The position numbers were made by a program, and so were the translations under genes. 64,000 nucleotides of DNA from Spongospora subterranea (Eukaryota > Endomyxa > Phytomyxea > Plasmodiophorida > Plasmodiophoridae), in assembly GCA_900404475.1 (NCBI GenBank), contig OUQQ01000019.1:16114-80113 (forward strand). Direction: 5' to 3'. Shown in pieces: positions 23,830-35,849 of the stretch (position 1 is its first letter; every line of letters begins with the position of its first letter). The notes beneath the pieces are model-generated. The model saw nothing but the letters and a program-made list of their open reading frames with translations, searched no databases and was not told the origin of the DNA.

Positions 23830-25258
23830 TTATTCAAGCATTCCGACAAACGCCATCAACGCAATTCCGGTCAACATCGCGGCCATTTGTTTGATCGATT
23901 GAGCTACAGTATCTTTTTTCAAAAGCTCTGGGATGATGGTGGTCATTGCAATGTAAAGGAATCCCCCGGCTGTCAAAGGCAATATCTAAACATGAACTTA
24001 ATCACTGGTGAAATGAAGAAATCAATAGTTTACCCAAGTTGTACTTGCAGTAGTGCCTTCTGACAATAGACCAATTATTGTCCCTATCAAAGCACCTGTA
24101 GCTGTCCAAACCTGCAGCATAATCGCTTTCTTCCTGGACATTCCTGCTTGAATTAGAATGGCGAAATCACCAATTTCATGCGGAATTTCATGGAAAAGGA
24201 TGGCAACGACCGTTAAAAAGCCAAGACGCGAGTCCGCAAGAAAGGATGCTCCAATTGCAAGCCCTGGAAAAATTGAGACCCTTTCTACTCCAACAATTTG
24301 TTTGGAGACTTTACCATCAGTAAAATTATGAGCGAAATCAGCAGCAAGATTAAGGTAGGCGGCTACAGCAAAATTATTATCGTTGTTTTTACCCTGTGAA
24401 CTTCTATGTAGCTCAGTTTCGGATTGCTCAGATTTGGTTTCGAATGGCACAGAAGCTGGTTTTTTAGAATTCTTTCTTGCGCGAAGGGTATCTGGGACAG
24501 GAGCAATCGGAGCCGACAAACCTGGCGGAATTGTTGTTGCTTCGCTGTGAGAATGACCATGAGAATTCTCCGAAGCAAGGCAGAGTATCGATTTTTCGAT
24601 GACTAAAAAGATAATAATTCCTGCAACTACCCATTGGCCTGATGAGCCATGGCTATGTTGCTCCTCATTATTATGGACATCATCGTCATGCGAATGGGCT
24701 GAATGCGGCAACAAATGAAGAAAAACATCCCCGAGCAGACCCCCAGCAGCAAATGCCAATAAAACCTTCAGATGTTTCTGCCCGGTGGAGGTTAGAGACG
24801 TTTCTAAAGGTATAAAATATATAAGCACAACAGGGGCAAGCCCAATCAGCACCGTTGAGCATAGAGCCTTAAGCCAAACATCATATGTGGATTCTGTCGC
24901 GGGTGCAAAAACCCCAAAACCTTGATTATGTTCAAAGTCGGGATTTCTGGGGATACCTGTTCCACATAATAAGTGTAAATCGCACAGAGCCAATTTAGAC
25001 GGGACGTAATTTACCGTCATGAGTTTTTTGTGTGAACTCTGAATTCCGTTGAAAATGTTTATGGTGAACGGCGCCATGTTGATGTACACCAGAACCATGC
25101 CAGTCAGCGACGCTGTGCTTATGGTGAGAATGACCATGTGAACCCCCATGTGAATGTCCATGTGGATGTCCTTGGACAATACTAGTTGCCAGAACCAGAA
25201 TAATCAGCTTGTGAAGTAAGGATACCCCATGCAGCAATGGCAAGTCGAGACGCGCCAT
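23830..25258 (-). CDS. SLC39A7: ZIP7-type zinc transporter (SLC39 family)
   Basis: Releases zinc from the ER/Golgi to the cytosol. Exon 1 (25015-25258) encodes a signal-like N-terminus (LIILVLATSIVQG) and a His-rich lumenal stretch with HGHSH repeats. A 58-nt intron (24957-25014) joins THD to GIPRNPDFEHN. Exon 2 carries KVLLAFAAGGLLGDVFLHL followed by a PHSAHSH loop, a long cytosolic His/Ser loop (SENSHGHSHSEATT) and the metal-binding motif HEIPHEIGDFAIL, which defines the LIV-1 subfamily. A third exon, after a donor at about 24032, supplies the last TM segments (LPLTAGGFLYIAMTTIIPEL and GIALMAFVGMLE) to the stop at 23830. This exon is hidden under an antisense open frame. The stop lies only 22 bp from that of the convergent ASH-like gene. 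Confidence 0.93.
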
Positions 25259-25520
25259 TATATTACAGTATGATGTTATGAATAAACGAAGGCCGTTTAC
25301 ATTACTCTACTGTACTGTATGTGCAATGAACCGGTGAATACTGTGAGTCTGTCAGTATCTACAGGGGCATATGTGTGTCATAAATCATGGGCCTGGACCC
25401 GACCCTACGGTAGGATTCTGGCACCAGGGATCTCTCCATCTTGCTGGTCAATCAACCCCGCGACCTATTCAAGCAAAACCCTCGAAACACGTTGTATATA
25501 CACATAAAAATATTTGGTAT

Positions 25521-27002
25521 TCATTGGTTTTGCCTCTGAATTGCTTTCAGTGCTGCCAGTTCACGCTCAACTTCAACTCTCCGTTGGCGCTCTTCCTTCA
25601 GTTGCTTCTCTAGTTTTGTGATAATGTCGGTATTTGAGTCTCCGGACATAGGGTCTCGTCTAGACAAAGAAGCAGTTCGTTTCTGGAACATACCCGAGAT
25701 ACGTGTGGAGATTCCTTTGCGAGAAACAGATTGGCTCCTGAACGCGCCCGGTGCTGTGCTGAGCGACACGCTTTCTTTTAAATCTACAATCTGAGGAATA
25801 GCTGATGAGGCATGCATAGCGATATGTCTGGCTCTGCTTGCGCGAATTGAATCACTCTCGGAAATCCATCTGGACTGCGGAGGGCTTGGAAGTTCTTGCA
25901 TTTCTTGCGTACTTGATCGCGAAATTAGTTCATTTTGTGACGCAATTCTAAACCCATACTTAGGTGCGCGTATATGTTGTCCGGTAAATAAACTGTAGAT
26001 ATCGTCCCCTGCGATTTCCCCATCAGTATCACCGCTACATTGTGGAACTGCAAGTCCAGGTTTGAGAAAAATCGATTCCAGATTCCACTTGATATTCAGC
26101 ATAAGAATGTTAACAGATTTCGCCTGATACCTCGATTTGATATTCGCGTCTCCTATGGATTCCACAATGTAGTTGACACCAGCTTGAAACGTCGAATGGC
26201 CTTGCGAATGTTTCATCGATGTTACGGCTCGTACTGTGGCACACTCACAGAGCAATAATATTTCGGAAGGACCCAGCAGCCGGATTTGAGCTTCGTATCG
26301 TAACGTAATTCGGCGAGAAATGTTTTCCGAAAAATCCAAAATCCAGCACGCGTTGTCAGGAGTTCCTTCAGCAATAGAAGTTATGTAGTTTTTTACAGCT
26401 GAGGGCAAAATATGACTGTGAGAAACTTCATTTGTTCTCATCGCGAAAGAATTGCGGCCAAGTACACATGCCAGAATCAGGTCGCACAAATTCAGCTGAA
26501 AACCACGATAGAAACTGAAAAGGGAGACATTTTCGTGCAGATAATGCTTTGCATCAAGGCTACGATGCTTTTGAAAGACATCTTCGCAAACTTGAACTTT
26601 CACCTCTTCATATTCATGCCCCAGTGAAGCCCGATCGGCACAAAGTCGATCCATCTTACCAATAATTCCCGCAATCTCTGAAGAAACAACATTGAGCTCA
26701 GTCAGCAACGTCTCTCTGATGCTGGGAATCGACAACAGAGTTGTCAACGAATTTGTTGCCCAGATCGGCGTCTGCAAGATCATGAACTTATATTGGTCTT
26801 CTAGTTTGTTAGAGATTGCCAATATATCTTCAACTCTTGAAAGCGATAACTTCTCATCAAACACCTTCATTGATTGGCGAATAGTTAATTGCATTGCATC
26901 AATATTAGCCTTAAAAGAAACCAAAGATGTTTGCTGCACTGGGCTTGCAATATGAGCAGTTGGCTTTGACCCAGGCGAACGAGCATCTACACTATGCTGC
27001 AT
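25521..27002 (-). CDS. Unrecognised protein with C-terminal coiled coil
   Basis: A single uninterrupted frame of 493 codons starting at an ATG (27002). I do not recognise a family. The first 150 residues are mostly helical (LSLSRVEDILAISNKLEDQY, TELNVVSSEIAGIIGKMDRL). The centre is mixed with a hydrophobic patch (LCDLILACVLGR). Residues about 330-450 are Ser/Arg-rich and probably disordered (SRSSTQEMQELPSPPQS). The last 30 residues form a clear coiled coil (TKLEKQLKEERQRRVEVERE). Such a layout occurs in adaptor or BAR-type scaffolds, but that is only a structural impression. Not interrupted by introns, unlike most neighbours. Lies about 260 bp upstream of the ZIP7 gene on the same strand. Confidence 0.7.
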   Translation of the reverse strand: MQHSVDARSPGSKPTAHIASPVQQTSLVSFKANIDAMQLTIRQSMKVFDEKLSLSRVEDILAISNKLEDQYKFMILQTPIWATNSLTTLLSIPSIRETLLTELNVVSSEIAGIIGKMDRLCADRASLGHEYEEVKVQVCEDVFQKHRSLDAKHYLHENVSLFSFYRGFQLNLCDLILACVLGRNSFAMRTNEVSHSHILPSAVKNYITSIAEGTPDNACWILDFSENISRRITLRYEAQIRLLGPSEILLLCECATVRAVTSMKHSQGHSTFQAGVNYIVESIGDANIKSRYQAKSVNILMLNIKWNLESIFLKPGLAVPQCSGDTDGEIAGDDIYSLFTGQHIRAPKYGFRIASQNELISRSSTQEMQELPSPPQSRWISESDSIRASRARHIAMHASSAIPQIVDLKESVSLSTAPGAFRSQSVSRKGISTRISGMFQKRTASLSRRDPMSGDSNTDIITKLEKQLKEERQRRVEVERELAALKAIQRQNQ

Positions 27003-27201
27003 TACAAAGTGCGACGAGTTACAGCCAATTCAGTGGAAAATATACCTAAATCTTTCCAGGGACAGGCGTCGGTTTGTTGTTGCATACTCTTTAATTTGTC
27101 CGAACCCTGGAGTTTGAGTCTCTTGCGAAACCTTTATCTCGCCTATAAATGGATTGGCTCGTCCTGCCTAATGATCAAATTAGAAGCTTTTTTGTAAATA
27201 G

Positions 27202-28628
27202 TCATGCCTCGCTAACATTCAAAAGGCTAGACACTGTTGATGGAGAAAAATTATTCTGAAGCAAGTAGATCTCACGAAGATTTGAAGTTGTCGTAAGAAC
27301 CGGAATTAGGGCCGCTGCTTCCACGTCGCCCATATTGGTCCCATTAAGACTCAACGACCGGAGTGTATTGTTGCTATTGAGTGCAGCGAAAAAAACCGAA
27401 TACGCGCCAGCAAGAAATTCGCTATTGTCCATGGACAATTCTAACAATCCCCTAAACCAAAACGAGTTATAAACCATTCGTTACTTGCAATTTGAGCATT
27501 ATACGTATTCTGGATCAGCATTTTCGACAAAGCAGCTACAGCATGGGTCCCCAACTGCATACTTTGCAACTTCAGACTTGTTACATGTCGATTATCGTTT
27601 CGAAATAGCTGCTTCGCAATAAATAGTGCCTGTTCCAAAGAAAATAAGCTATGATTCATATTTCGGGATTTATATTACCTCTTCGTCAGTAAGGCGGCCA
27701 TTGCTGAATTCCCATGCGGTTGATTTTGATGCCAGAAAATCATTCGTTCTGTCAATATTCTGACCATATATGTATCAATGGAAGTGACCCTCAGCAGCTG
27801 CATAGTTTTTACCGTCAGTATCTGATTCATGATCGCTAGCCGGGGTGATACTGCTGATTGCACCAATTTAGCTGGCAGAATTTTTGGAATTGCTGTCAAC
27901 TTCAATTTTACTAACTTCGCCAAATGCATTGCTATCACAAATTGATCTTCATTCAGTCTATACATTACGATTAATGGACCAATGTGGCTCGGAAAGTGTT
28001 GTTTACGATTGGTTGCGGTCGAGGTCAGCCACCGTAAAAATAGAGACAAGAGTCTCTTGTGGAAGGTTGCACCCGCCCATGGATGCAGCGGCATCCATGA
28101 ACGACATTTCATAGGCGCTGCATACGGTCTTGAAGAACTGGGAATATCCCTGTCTATCCGACGCTAAGACAGTCCACATTGCGTCTTCAGGATCAGCAAT
28201 TCCGATCATCGGCGTCGCTACGTCCGTAATTCCAGTGAAGCGAGGCAGTGGTACGTCTAATTCAATTTAGAAAAAACTATCGAAAGCCACACTTGCGCCT
28301 ACTTGTTGTTGTATTCTGGACGATTTCTGGCGACGGAAAAATGCCTCCTTGAGCAATTGCAATCATTCGCAGAGCAATAAAAAACCGATCACGCTGAACG
28401 ATACCATTGTCCACCACCAAGGAAAACCTCCAAATCTGGGATTAGATCTTAGTCGAATGCCTTACAGAATTTTATGTCAGGAGATACGTAGGCCAGTGTT
28501 TCACGGGGAAGGTCTGTCCGGGTGAACAGTTCGACCACCGCTCGGGCCTGATCTGGTGCAACTGTTAACCGGGCAAAAAGGTTGCCATAAAACTGAGTTT
28601 CGGCAGTTGCCAGATTGAGCAAGGACAT
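27202..28628 (-). CDS. Two-EH-domain protein, possibly fused to LRRs
   Basis: EH domains bind NPF motifs in endocytic adaptors (Eps15, REPS, Ede1). The ATG at 28628 opens the first EH domain (FYGNLFARLTV, VVELFTRTDLPRETLAYV, and after an intron VDNGIVQRDRFFIALRM). A second EH domain follows: NLPQETLVSIFTVADLDRN joins through an intron to LNEDQFVIAMHLAKLV. After a helical linker the frame either stops at about 27675 or continues through a 30-nt GTAATA..CATAG intron into leucine-rich repeats: VTSLKLQSMQLGTHAVAAL, NTLRSLSLNGTNMGDVEAA and NLREIYLLQNNFSPSTV, ending at 27202. Phase supports the join, but the intron is shorter than the others seen here, and the LRR part has its own ATG (MNHSLFS). 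It could therefore be a second gene about 20 bp away. Confidence 0.7.
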
Positions 28629-28849
28629 GACCTTTGTGCCAGCTATTTCTAACAACGTTTTCACGAGCAAACACAATTCTGGGAAGGTGTACACTGGAAT
28701 GAATCAGAAAATCTAGATAAATCCGTTCACTGAAAGCATATCGTTACACGAGGCAAGGTGGTTGATTTTCACCCCCCTTTTATCACAAATATAAATATAT
28801 ATAGGTATTGATATAGGTTTAACTTTGAATATATGGTGTGAAGCCTTCA

Positions 28850-31800
28850 TCACTCGACCTTGTCTTGCCTGTTCAGAAACACTTCCTGCTTGTCTATCTC
28901 CTGCTTGTAGGAATCCATAACGTATATGATGGTTGCAACAACCCAAAGGAAAAACGTGATGGCCGGGAAGATGGCAATTGACCTATAAAAAAAAACGTCA
29001 GATAGATAGCGTAGATGGGTGGCAGTAACAGACCTCGGCGCCCAGATTAAAAGTACAATGGCAAAGGTTGCCATTGCCACAGTAGTTAAAGAATAGAATT
29101 TTTGTGGCGCCAGAATGATCGGACCAATAAGAAATGTCCAGTTTGATAGGATGAAGAGGACGTAATCAACGAGATGGTACAAAGACCCAAATATGTTGAT
29201 ATGCGCGTGAGATGACCAGTGTGGGATACAGGCAGGCATTAAACCTGCAACGATTTAATAGCCATCAAGCCAAAATCGACATCATGCTACTTTACCAATA
29301 TAGACGATCAACCATGAACAACGCAATACCCGAGGAATTATTGGGTAACCCGATTCGATTTTGCCAATCCCATTAAAGAGAAATTGGATGAAAGCGGCGG
29401 TTACGATTATTACAGAATAGAGCAACGCAGAATGCAGGAAGTATACTGGCAATGTAATTGTGAATATGATTGCAACTAGACATAAAGAATGAGAATGATA
29501 TGCCAATTGCGGCGTGTTAGCCAGCCTGGTACATACGTGAGCGAATTTTAGCAAACTGATCGAGAGGAATGTGCGAAAGAACAGTAAGCGATAGGGCCGG
29601 ATGCAACATTAAGTTCAGCAGCAAATCTGGAATTAACGCTAAGTAATGCAAATTATGGATCTGATGTTTTATGGCAGACCTAAGCTGAAAATAACGGCTA
29701 TGCATGTAGCCAGAATAGTCCACAGTGAATGGGAAGCAGGTAAAGGGATTGATGATCCAGGACCTCCTAATGTGAGAAGTAATGTCAACGAATAGCTATT
29801 ACTGCGTTAACTAATAGTTACGGTTGGGAATTCGGTAATCAAGGGCGACAGGTAAAAGTACGGCAACAGCAGCACATATTATTACGAGTTCCTGGATATT
29901 GTCGAGGATAAGTGAATGCAAAGATTTCAATTTTCGAGGCTCCACAGGTTCTAATTTAGGTTAGGATAAACGTGAAGCGTAATCTGACACTTATTACTGA
30001 TTTGAATGCAGATAAGAAAAAACACCATTGCAAGAATAATTTGAGGCATCTGCAAATTCCGTCAGTAATAATTGTAAGGCAGATATAATTATGGCTCACA
30101 ATTGCAAAATCATGAAACAGAGTAGAGAGAACTGACGAAAGCCATTGAGGCTGAAGAACAATCTGCATACAACGTTGGCAGTGCAGATAAAGCATGGCGA
30201 GCAGAGCTTACCTTATATCGGCATTTGGGATCAAGAGAGAAAAACATATTTATTCGATTGGAAACTGTTGATGTCCTGTAAAACCGAACTGTCTAAGAGA
30301 AGCAAACTTTCGGCTCAAAAACAGACGTAGAATTTTCATGTGAAACAATGCTGTTAACTTTGGAGACTCGGTGAAAAACCATAGCTCCCTGACGGAACTC
30401 TGCGTTGTCTGATGTTAATAGGCCAAAAGCTGAAATCTCGTTTTGACCTACACGACTTCAGTCAGAAAATAAAGCCAAAGGATGCACTTGATTTTACTTG
30501 AACACTCAAGCGACTCTATTAGCACATCGAAGAACAAATCAGAGAGCAGCTGCGCTCCAAGAGATATCATGGCACCAGATGTTTCTTCAAACGTGTATTC
30601 TCCCCAATGACCTGGTTAGAGTCAGCAATATATTGCACAGGTGCTCTTTATAAAACCTGGAATCGCGACAAAATTTTGGTAAAACGTTCCCCAGGCTTTG
30701 CAAGACGAATTCGTCACATTATCGCTCTGCAAGTTCAGCAATATGAATTCTCCATCTACATGAAGAAAATAAGAAGCATATGGATATGTTCTTAACAATT
30801 ATACCAGAGAACTGAAGATCTTCGAAGACCGTGATTGACCGAAACTCGCCAATACTTGAATTGAACTCAAATGATTCAGAAAATAGAAGATCCTTTCGAT
30901 ATAAATTCAAAGGCAGTTACTGATATGCAAACATCATTACTTCACAATATGTCGATGAGCAGATACTAATCGATTCTGCCTGAAGAGTTGAATATATCAT
31001 GGTAGTTGCGGCCCAGGGCCTGACAAGACTTAATCATTCATATGAAACTTGATTGACTAGGGACACACCAAGAGGGAAGTGGGATCTTCACCTGGCATGA
31101 ACTGCCCTCAGAAAGTATTTCGAAATTCACTCGAGGCTGGAACTTGGATAAATCAGATGAACATTGAGCAAACTTCAGCGTAACCCACATACGCTGGAGT
31201 CATCGTAAGTCTTACTTAGTTGTGAGGCAAGAACCATATTAACCGCCTCAAGCCATGGATAAGAAAACCTATTGCAACCATTTAAGTGACGATTTTTCTC
31301 GTAAAACAACAGAAACGACCTGGACTTTTCTCGTTGCGAAATGTCATTTCTCCTTTCTTTTCGTTGAATAGAAGAAGAGGCCTCAAGATCAATCAAGGCG
31401 ATTACTGAGCTTGCGATAACCTCGACCAACTCAGAGCACCACACAAGTACCTAAAGCAATGCGTTGATAAAAATGACGATGATGACGCGTGAGAACTGAC
31501 TTGATGCTCCACTGATACATCAACTGTAGGAATTTCAGAAGCAACTACTGAGATGGAATGTGGTCCATTGAATATTCCCGTTAAGTCAGACAGGCAGCTT
31601 TCGACAAGAAGGTCATTCATCCCTCCAGATACAGCTACACAGAATAATGAATCTAAATCTGCAGAAATTTCAGCATCACAAACGAACTAAAATACGACAA
31701 AACGTCATCATACTCCCAGACTTCTGCAAAATCCAAAAACGCCGATGATTATCGTAAAAATCATGTAAAGCGAATTCTGTGGTCAATACGGGGGTCCTGA

Positions 31801-32660
31801 TCGGATATGTAAGAACTTTGACATTGACAGTTTGGAAAAGTAAACTGCTTCGACCTGATAGGGCTTCCTAGAATATACATCGACGAAACCAGATCCGATG
31901 GGAAGCTAGGTTGAGTGAACATAGCAGTGGCAACAGTTCCTCCCATACTATGTCCAATCAATATAATCGAAATCTCCGACTGCAACAATTAAGTTGAAAT
32001 TTGAGTATTCAATTAAGATCAGACGAACTCGGTGTATATCAAGAGATTTCATTCGCATTTCTACAAGAGAAGAAATGGCATCTGACGCGTATTCAACCTG
32101 GGATTGCATCGAATATGCGGAAAGTGCTGAGAATTCTTCACCAAAATCAAACGTATAATGCTCAATGGCATCCGTCTGAAATTAAATCAGTACATGAGCG
32201 TGTTCGTATGTAAACTCTACCAAAACCCCTTCAGGAATCTTCCTAATTATTCGAGAGGCGATTGATCGAATTTGCTTATAGCTGCCAACGTTGCCAGGGA
32301 AAAAAATGATCAACGTCAAAGAATTCACAATTCTGCTCTAAAAAAACAGGGTCAACATCCAGAACATAATCGATTGATATTGCATACAATGCTATAGCGG
32401 GCGAAACCGTCTGTATAGGCAAACAATCCATATTGCTTGGGAGGCAACGTGGTGAAGGATGAAGGAGGCAATAACATCCTAGCGTATCTTGGCTTAGAAT
32501 ATGACATTTGACACGACCCACTGTTAGATGACATAAGCAGACAGGATAATACTACCAAACCAGCTGCGATTAGAATGCTTAAAATCGCCAGCAAGGTAGC
32601 CAACCTGCGAGAACCACATTTTTTAGAGTCCGGAAATGCATCAAAACCTCTTCCAGCCAA
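28850..32660 (-). CDS. PGAP1: GPI inositol-deacylase PGAP1
   Basis: An ER lipase that removes the acyl chain from the inositol of GPI anchors. The N-terminus (up to about 32660; the exact start exon is unresolved, possibly near 32720) has a TM segment ATLLAILSILIAAGLVVLSC. This is followed by the family block CQMSYSKPRYARMLLP and YGLFAYTDGFARY. Then comes FFPGNVGSYKQIRSIASRI, and the lipase elbow LIGHSMGGTVATAMF (Ser of GHSMGG) near 31940. The C-terminal third (28850-29730) is multi-pass: WTFLIGPIILAPQKFYSL, FPAITFFLWVVATIIYVM, LVAIIFTITLPVYFLHSAL and LIPDLLLNLMLHPALSLTVL. The middle (29760-31700) is split by many introns and diverges; I could not resolve its exons. The coding region implies a protein of roughly 1000 residues. 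Confidence 0.8.
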
Positions 32661-34799
32661 AGATAACTTTGACGAACTCGAGGAAATTTGGCTTGCCTAC
32701 CTGCGTATATGCGAGATAAGCATAGTTATTTTGATGTTAGGCGAAATATGATATGGATCGGTTCGTTTGAACCCTTCATCGCTAATGCAGAGAGGAACTT
32801 ACCCGAGTCAAACCATGTACACTAATGATGAGGTAACGCAAGCGGTGGATTTGAACAACAGCGCAGCCGAGAACACCTCTGTTTGACAGATCCGCCACCA
32901 AGACCCTTATAGCGGAAACGCCTCAAATGCATCCGATGTGGCACTCTACAAATAAACCAGGCTTGCATCGATATGGCCATGCGTGAAAATATGGGCACAC
33001 CCTGTAATGGCTTTATTAGCCTGAATACTGACGTGGGTCCAAAACCCTTAGGACCCACGAGTCACTCCATTGGTCTTCCGACCCAATGCATATGATCAAA
33101 TCGCATTGGGCTGTGTCCCTGCCAAAATCTCGTCGAGCCGAGCTCGAGAGCACAGGTTTTATATACGATTTAATAAACCACCTGCTGCTTCGCGTGGGGA
33201 TTTTGCTACAGAGAACTGGGACATCCGTCAACTAAGATTATTGAGTTGAACCTATCGGATGTCTGGTAATGACAGCGATTGCCAATGTACTGTTTGTCTA
33301 CTCTCAAATTGTGGCCTACGAATTATTTCGAATAGATTTTTTGAAGCTTATCAAGGCGAATTATAAAAGCATAAGGCAAGAAAGGATCAGGTTTGATTCG
33401 ACGACAGAAACAAGGGCGTATACGTTTGTTGGATGGAACATCAGCCCGTCGAACAGCTCTCCAATTGAGATCAGTTGACGGACCATGGTTTAGGTGCAAT
33501 AATGATCGTTGTGCAAGTTTGATGCGTTGACGGGGTGGTTGAACGATAGGGCATCAATCCAACACGATTCTGCAACAATAATGTGTTTATGCTCCAAAGA
33601 CGACAAATTATGCAGGTTTAATTTTTTTGAGAATTTGGCAAAAAAAAGTTTGACCTTACAACGTTTTATCTGCCATGACGAGAGCAGAACATGATTTGAA
33701 TCCAATCTTTAAGAATTAGAAAATAAAGGGCACCTTGATTGGACAATAAACATGGGCGCAAATGATTCTGTAGCTGTTCAAATTATTTCGGAGTAAGTTG
33801 AAATCGTGCAATCAAATCACTCGAGGCATGCGGAAATCTGCTGCAAACTTTGCACGAATTATCAGTAGTCCAAGCATGATACAAAAATGGAACTCCATTG
33901 ATTCAAACCCATCCGTTTTCTGTAAAACCCTTCTCCGACTTCTGAACCAGATAACACGAACGCCACCGCACCAAATGATATTTTGATATTAGCCGCCCAC
34001 ACGAGTTTTCATCTTAATTGTTATGACAGAAATAAACCTTATTTGTTACTTTCGCTGATGTACATCATTTTATAGTATATGCTTCATGACATCCCTCAGC
34101 TTCAGATGGATTCCATGAGATTATATATTTGCCCTTGTTTAATGAAAATCCATTCGAGTACAATTTTCTGTCTGCTTACACGTTCAATTTTAAATTATCA
34201 ATCAGCACTGTGCAGTTAATGCCAAAACGGTTTCGCGTCAACATCATGCTATATAATATTCGGCGAACTAATTCAGGAAATTATGATTTGTTACCGAACA
34301 AACGGTTGGAAATTATCGTCCAAGAGTGCTGGTTGTCGATCCTAGCTCAATTCTTGAGTGTGCGTGTTATCAGACACGTGGCTTTATTTACTTTCAGCTC
34401 ATGCTGGTGAATAATTCGGCGTGATCCTCGCCCCACAGGGAGCCGCGATAGAATCGCCAGTAAATGAAAGGTAGTGCAAGGAGTTGAGAGTGTGGGCTCC
34501 TTTCGATTATGATTCTCAAAATCAGCAGCACTTGTGTCTGTATCATGCAGGTTTGATATCTCAGGGGCGCGAAACTCTTTGGATGAACCACTGCCCAAGT
34601 AATTGCATTTTTCCTAAAGAAATTACAATCTGGTTGGTTCATGCTGATGCTTTCGGTGCTATTGGCAAGATAACAGTGGTCAATCAATGAACCGAGTGGC
34701 ATTTTTTGAGAAAAATTCAATGCATTTCAGTAGGTGCAATTGTCCCCCCTCAATGTTAAACGTGGATACAGAACTGTATTAGGATTGGGTTTGTGATAG
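32661..34799. other. Gene-poor stretch of about 2.1 kb
   Basis: Between PGAP1 and the F-BAR gene no open frame could be tied to a family. Several short frames of 60-108 codons occur on both strands (for example 34394-34720 minus and 34129-34410 plus), mostly without a usable ATG. The one clear structure is a perfect 9-bp hairpin at 33032-33059. The region is AT-rich on the right (33500-34400). It could hide a fast-evolving multi-exon gene. Confidence 0.45.
33032..33059. repeat. Perfect 9-bp-stem hairpin
   Basis: CGTGGGTCC at 33032-33040 and its exact complement GGACCCACG at 33051-33059 flank a 10-nt loop. It lies in the gene-poor stretch upstream of PGAP1. It could be an element end, a structured RNA or chance; no further context supports one reading. 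Confidence 0.5.
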
Positions 34800-35849
34800 T
34801 TAAAAGAATTCTTCATCATCTGACGAATATGGTGATGATGCATTGATTGCCGATTCTTTGATGCTACCTTGCTTAATTGGCGAATGATCAGTAGTCGCGT
34901 GTTGTATTCCCAGCTCCTGCAAGGTGACTGGTAGACGATAGACGAACGGAGCGAGATATTCACGATCAATGACAGGACGGGAGGCCATATTGTCCACGAA
35001 TGAGTCGATATCATCTTCAGGACGATACTGCCCAAGACGATTCTTGACATTGTTAGATACGCCATCAATTGTTCGCCCTAAATCTTTCATCATCGCGGAG
35101 TACCTGAGCAGCACTCGCCGTGTTTTCTCGATGCGGTCCTCTTCCATCTTTTGCAATACCTCCAGCATCCTGGGCCTAGATATTGTAGTCACGTCCCGAA
35201 TCCACTTGTTGGCTCGATCAACTTCCTCGATATATTTGACCACTTGCAATCGTGCGGTACCGACGATTTTGGCCTGTTTTTTGGAAGGCAATTCCCTGTA
35301 CGAAGGAAGTAGCATTGGTGTAATGGCTTTACTGCATCTTAGCTGCTTCCTGGCGATTGACGTTTGCTGCTCCAATAACGGTCGCGATAACCGGTCATTT
35401 TCAAGAACGATTTGGTCAAGCTTTCTCAAGTTGGATTTTTGACGTCGCGTCAAAGGATCGACCAGTCTCATCATACTTATCGACATTCCCTTTGAGCTGG
35501 TCGCCCATTGGCGAGATTCTTCAACGGTTTGCAACCATATTTCGCGAATGCTGTGCATCCCGTCAACACCGTCATAAACAGCGAATTGAACCATTTCCCG
35601 ATCAATAATCTTGGCCAACCGATTGGCGAACTGATCCTGAAGGCCAGCGACCTCCTTCACGAACTGAGCCACGTGCTGACTGAAATCGATTCCGGTTCGG
35701 GTTTGCACAACAACCGATCGTAGATCGTGAACCAATTCCCGAGCAAAGAGGCCTGATATTGAGGGCATCGATGCCGTCGCGTCTAGCTCAGAATCGCTTG
35801 CATGATCATTGATTGCTGATGACGATGACGTTGATTGACGATGATCCAT
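34800..35849 (-). CDS. F-BAR (FCH) domain protein
   Basis: F-BAR proteins bend membranes during endocytosis, cytokinesis or filopodium formation. I chose the ATG at 35849 (MDHRQSTSSSSAIN) because the longer upstream frame (to 36014) looks unlike the family; an upstream exon is not excluded. After a Ser-rich lead the FCH helix starts with ISGLFARELVHDLRSV and DFSQHVAQFVKEVAGLQDQF, which has the arrangement of the FCH signature. Long amphipathic helices follow (RQKSNLRKLDQIVLEND, QVVKYIEEVDRANKWI, LEVLQKMEEDRIEKTRRVL), giving about 280 residues of BAR module. The remaining tail ends in an acidic cluster (SSDDEEFF). No SH3, kinase or RhoGAP domain follows, so it resembles small fungal and protist F-BAR scaffolds. 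Confidence 0.75.
   Translation of the reverse strand: MDHRQSTSSSSAINDHASDSELDATASMPSISGLFARELVHDLRSVVVQTRTGIDFSQHVAQFVKEVAGLQDQFANRLAKIIDREMVQFAVYDGVDGMHSIREIWLQTVEESRQWATSSKGMSISMMRLVDPLTRRQKSNLRKLDQIVLENDRLSRPLLEQQTSIARKQLRCSKAITPMLLPSYRELPSKKQAKIVGTARLQVVKYIEEVDRANKWIRDVTTISRPRMLEVLQKMEEDRIEKTRRVLLRYSAMMKDLGRTIDGVSNNVKNRLGQYRPEDDIDSFVDNMASRPVIDREYLAPFVYRLPVTLQELGIQHATTDHSPIKQGSIKESAINASSPYSSDDEEFF

Noticed and set aside
23725..24063. Plus-strand frame of 112 codons at the ASH/ZIP7 junction
   Set aside because: It mostly covers the last ZIP7 exon in antisense. The minus strand there encodes the conserved LPLTAGGFLYIA block.
34347..34598. Frame beginning GSGSSKEFRAP, looking like an N-myristoylated protein
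   Set aside because: Its first codon is TTG, not ATG, so there is no Met-Gly start, and the rest has no recognisable content.
34969..35442. Plus-strand frame of 157 codons
   Set aside because: Antisense to the F-BAR helices. Rich in Ser/Leu from the reverse complement of Glu/Arg codons.
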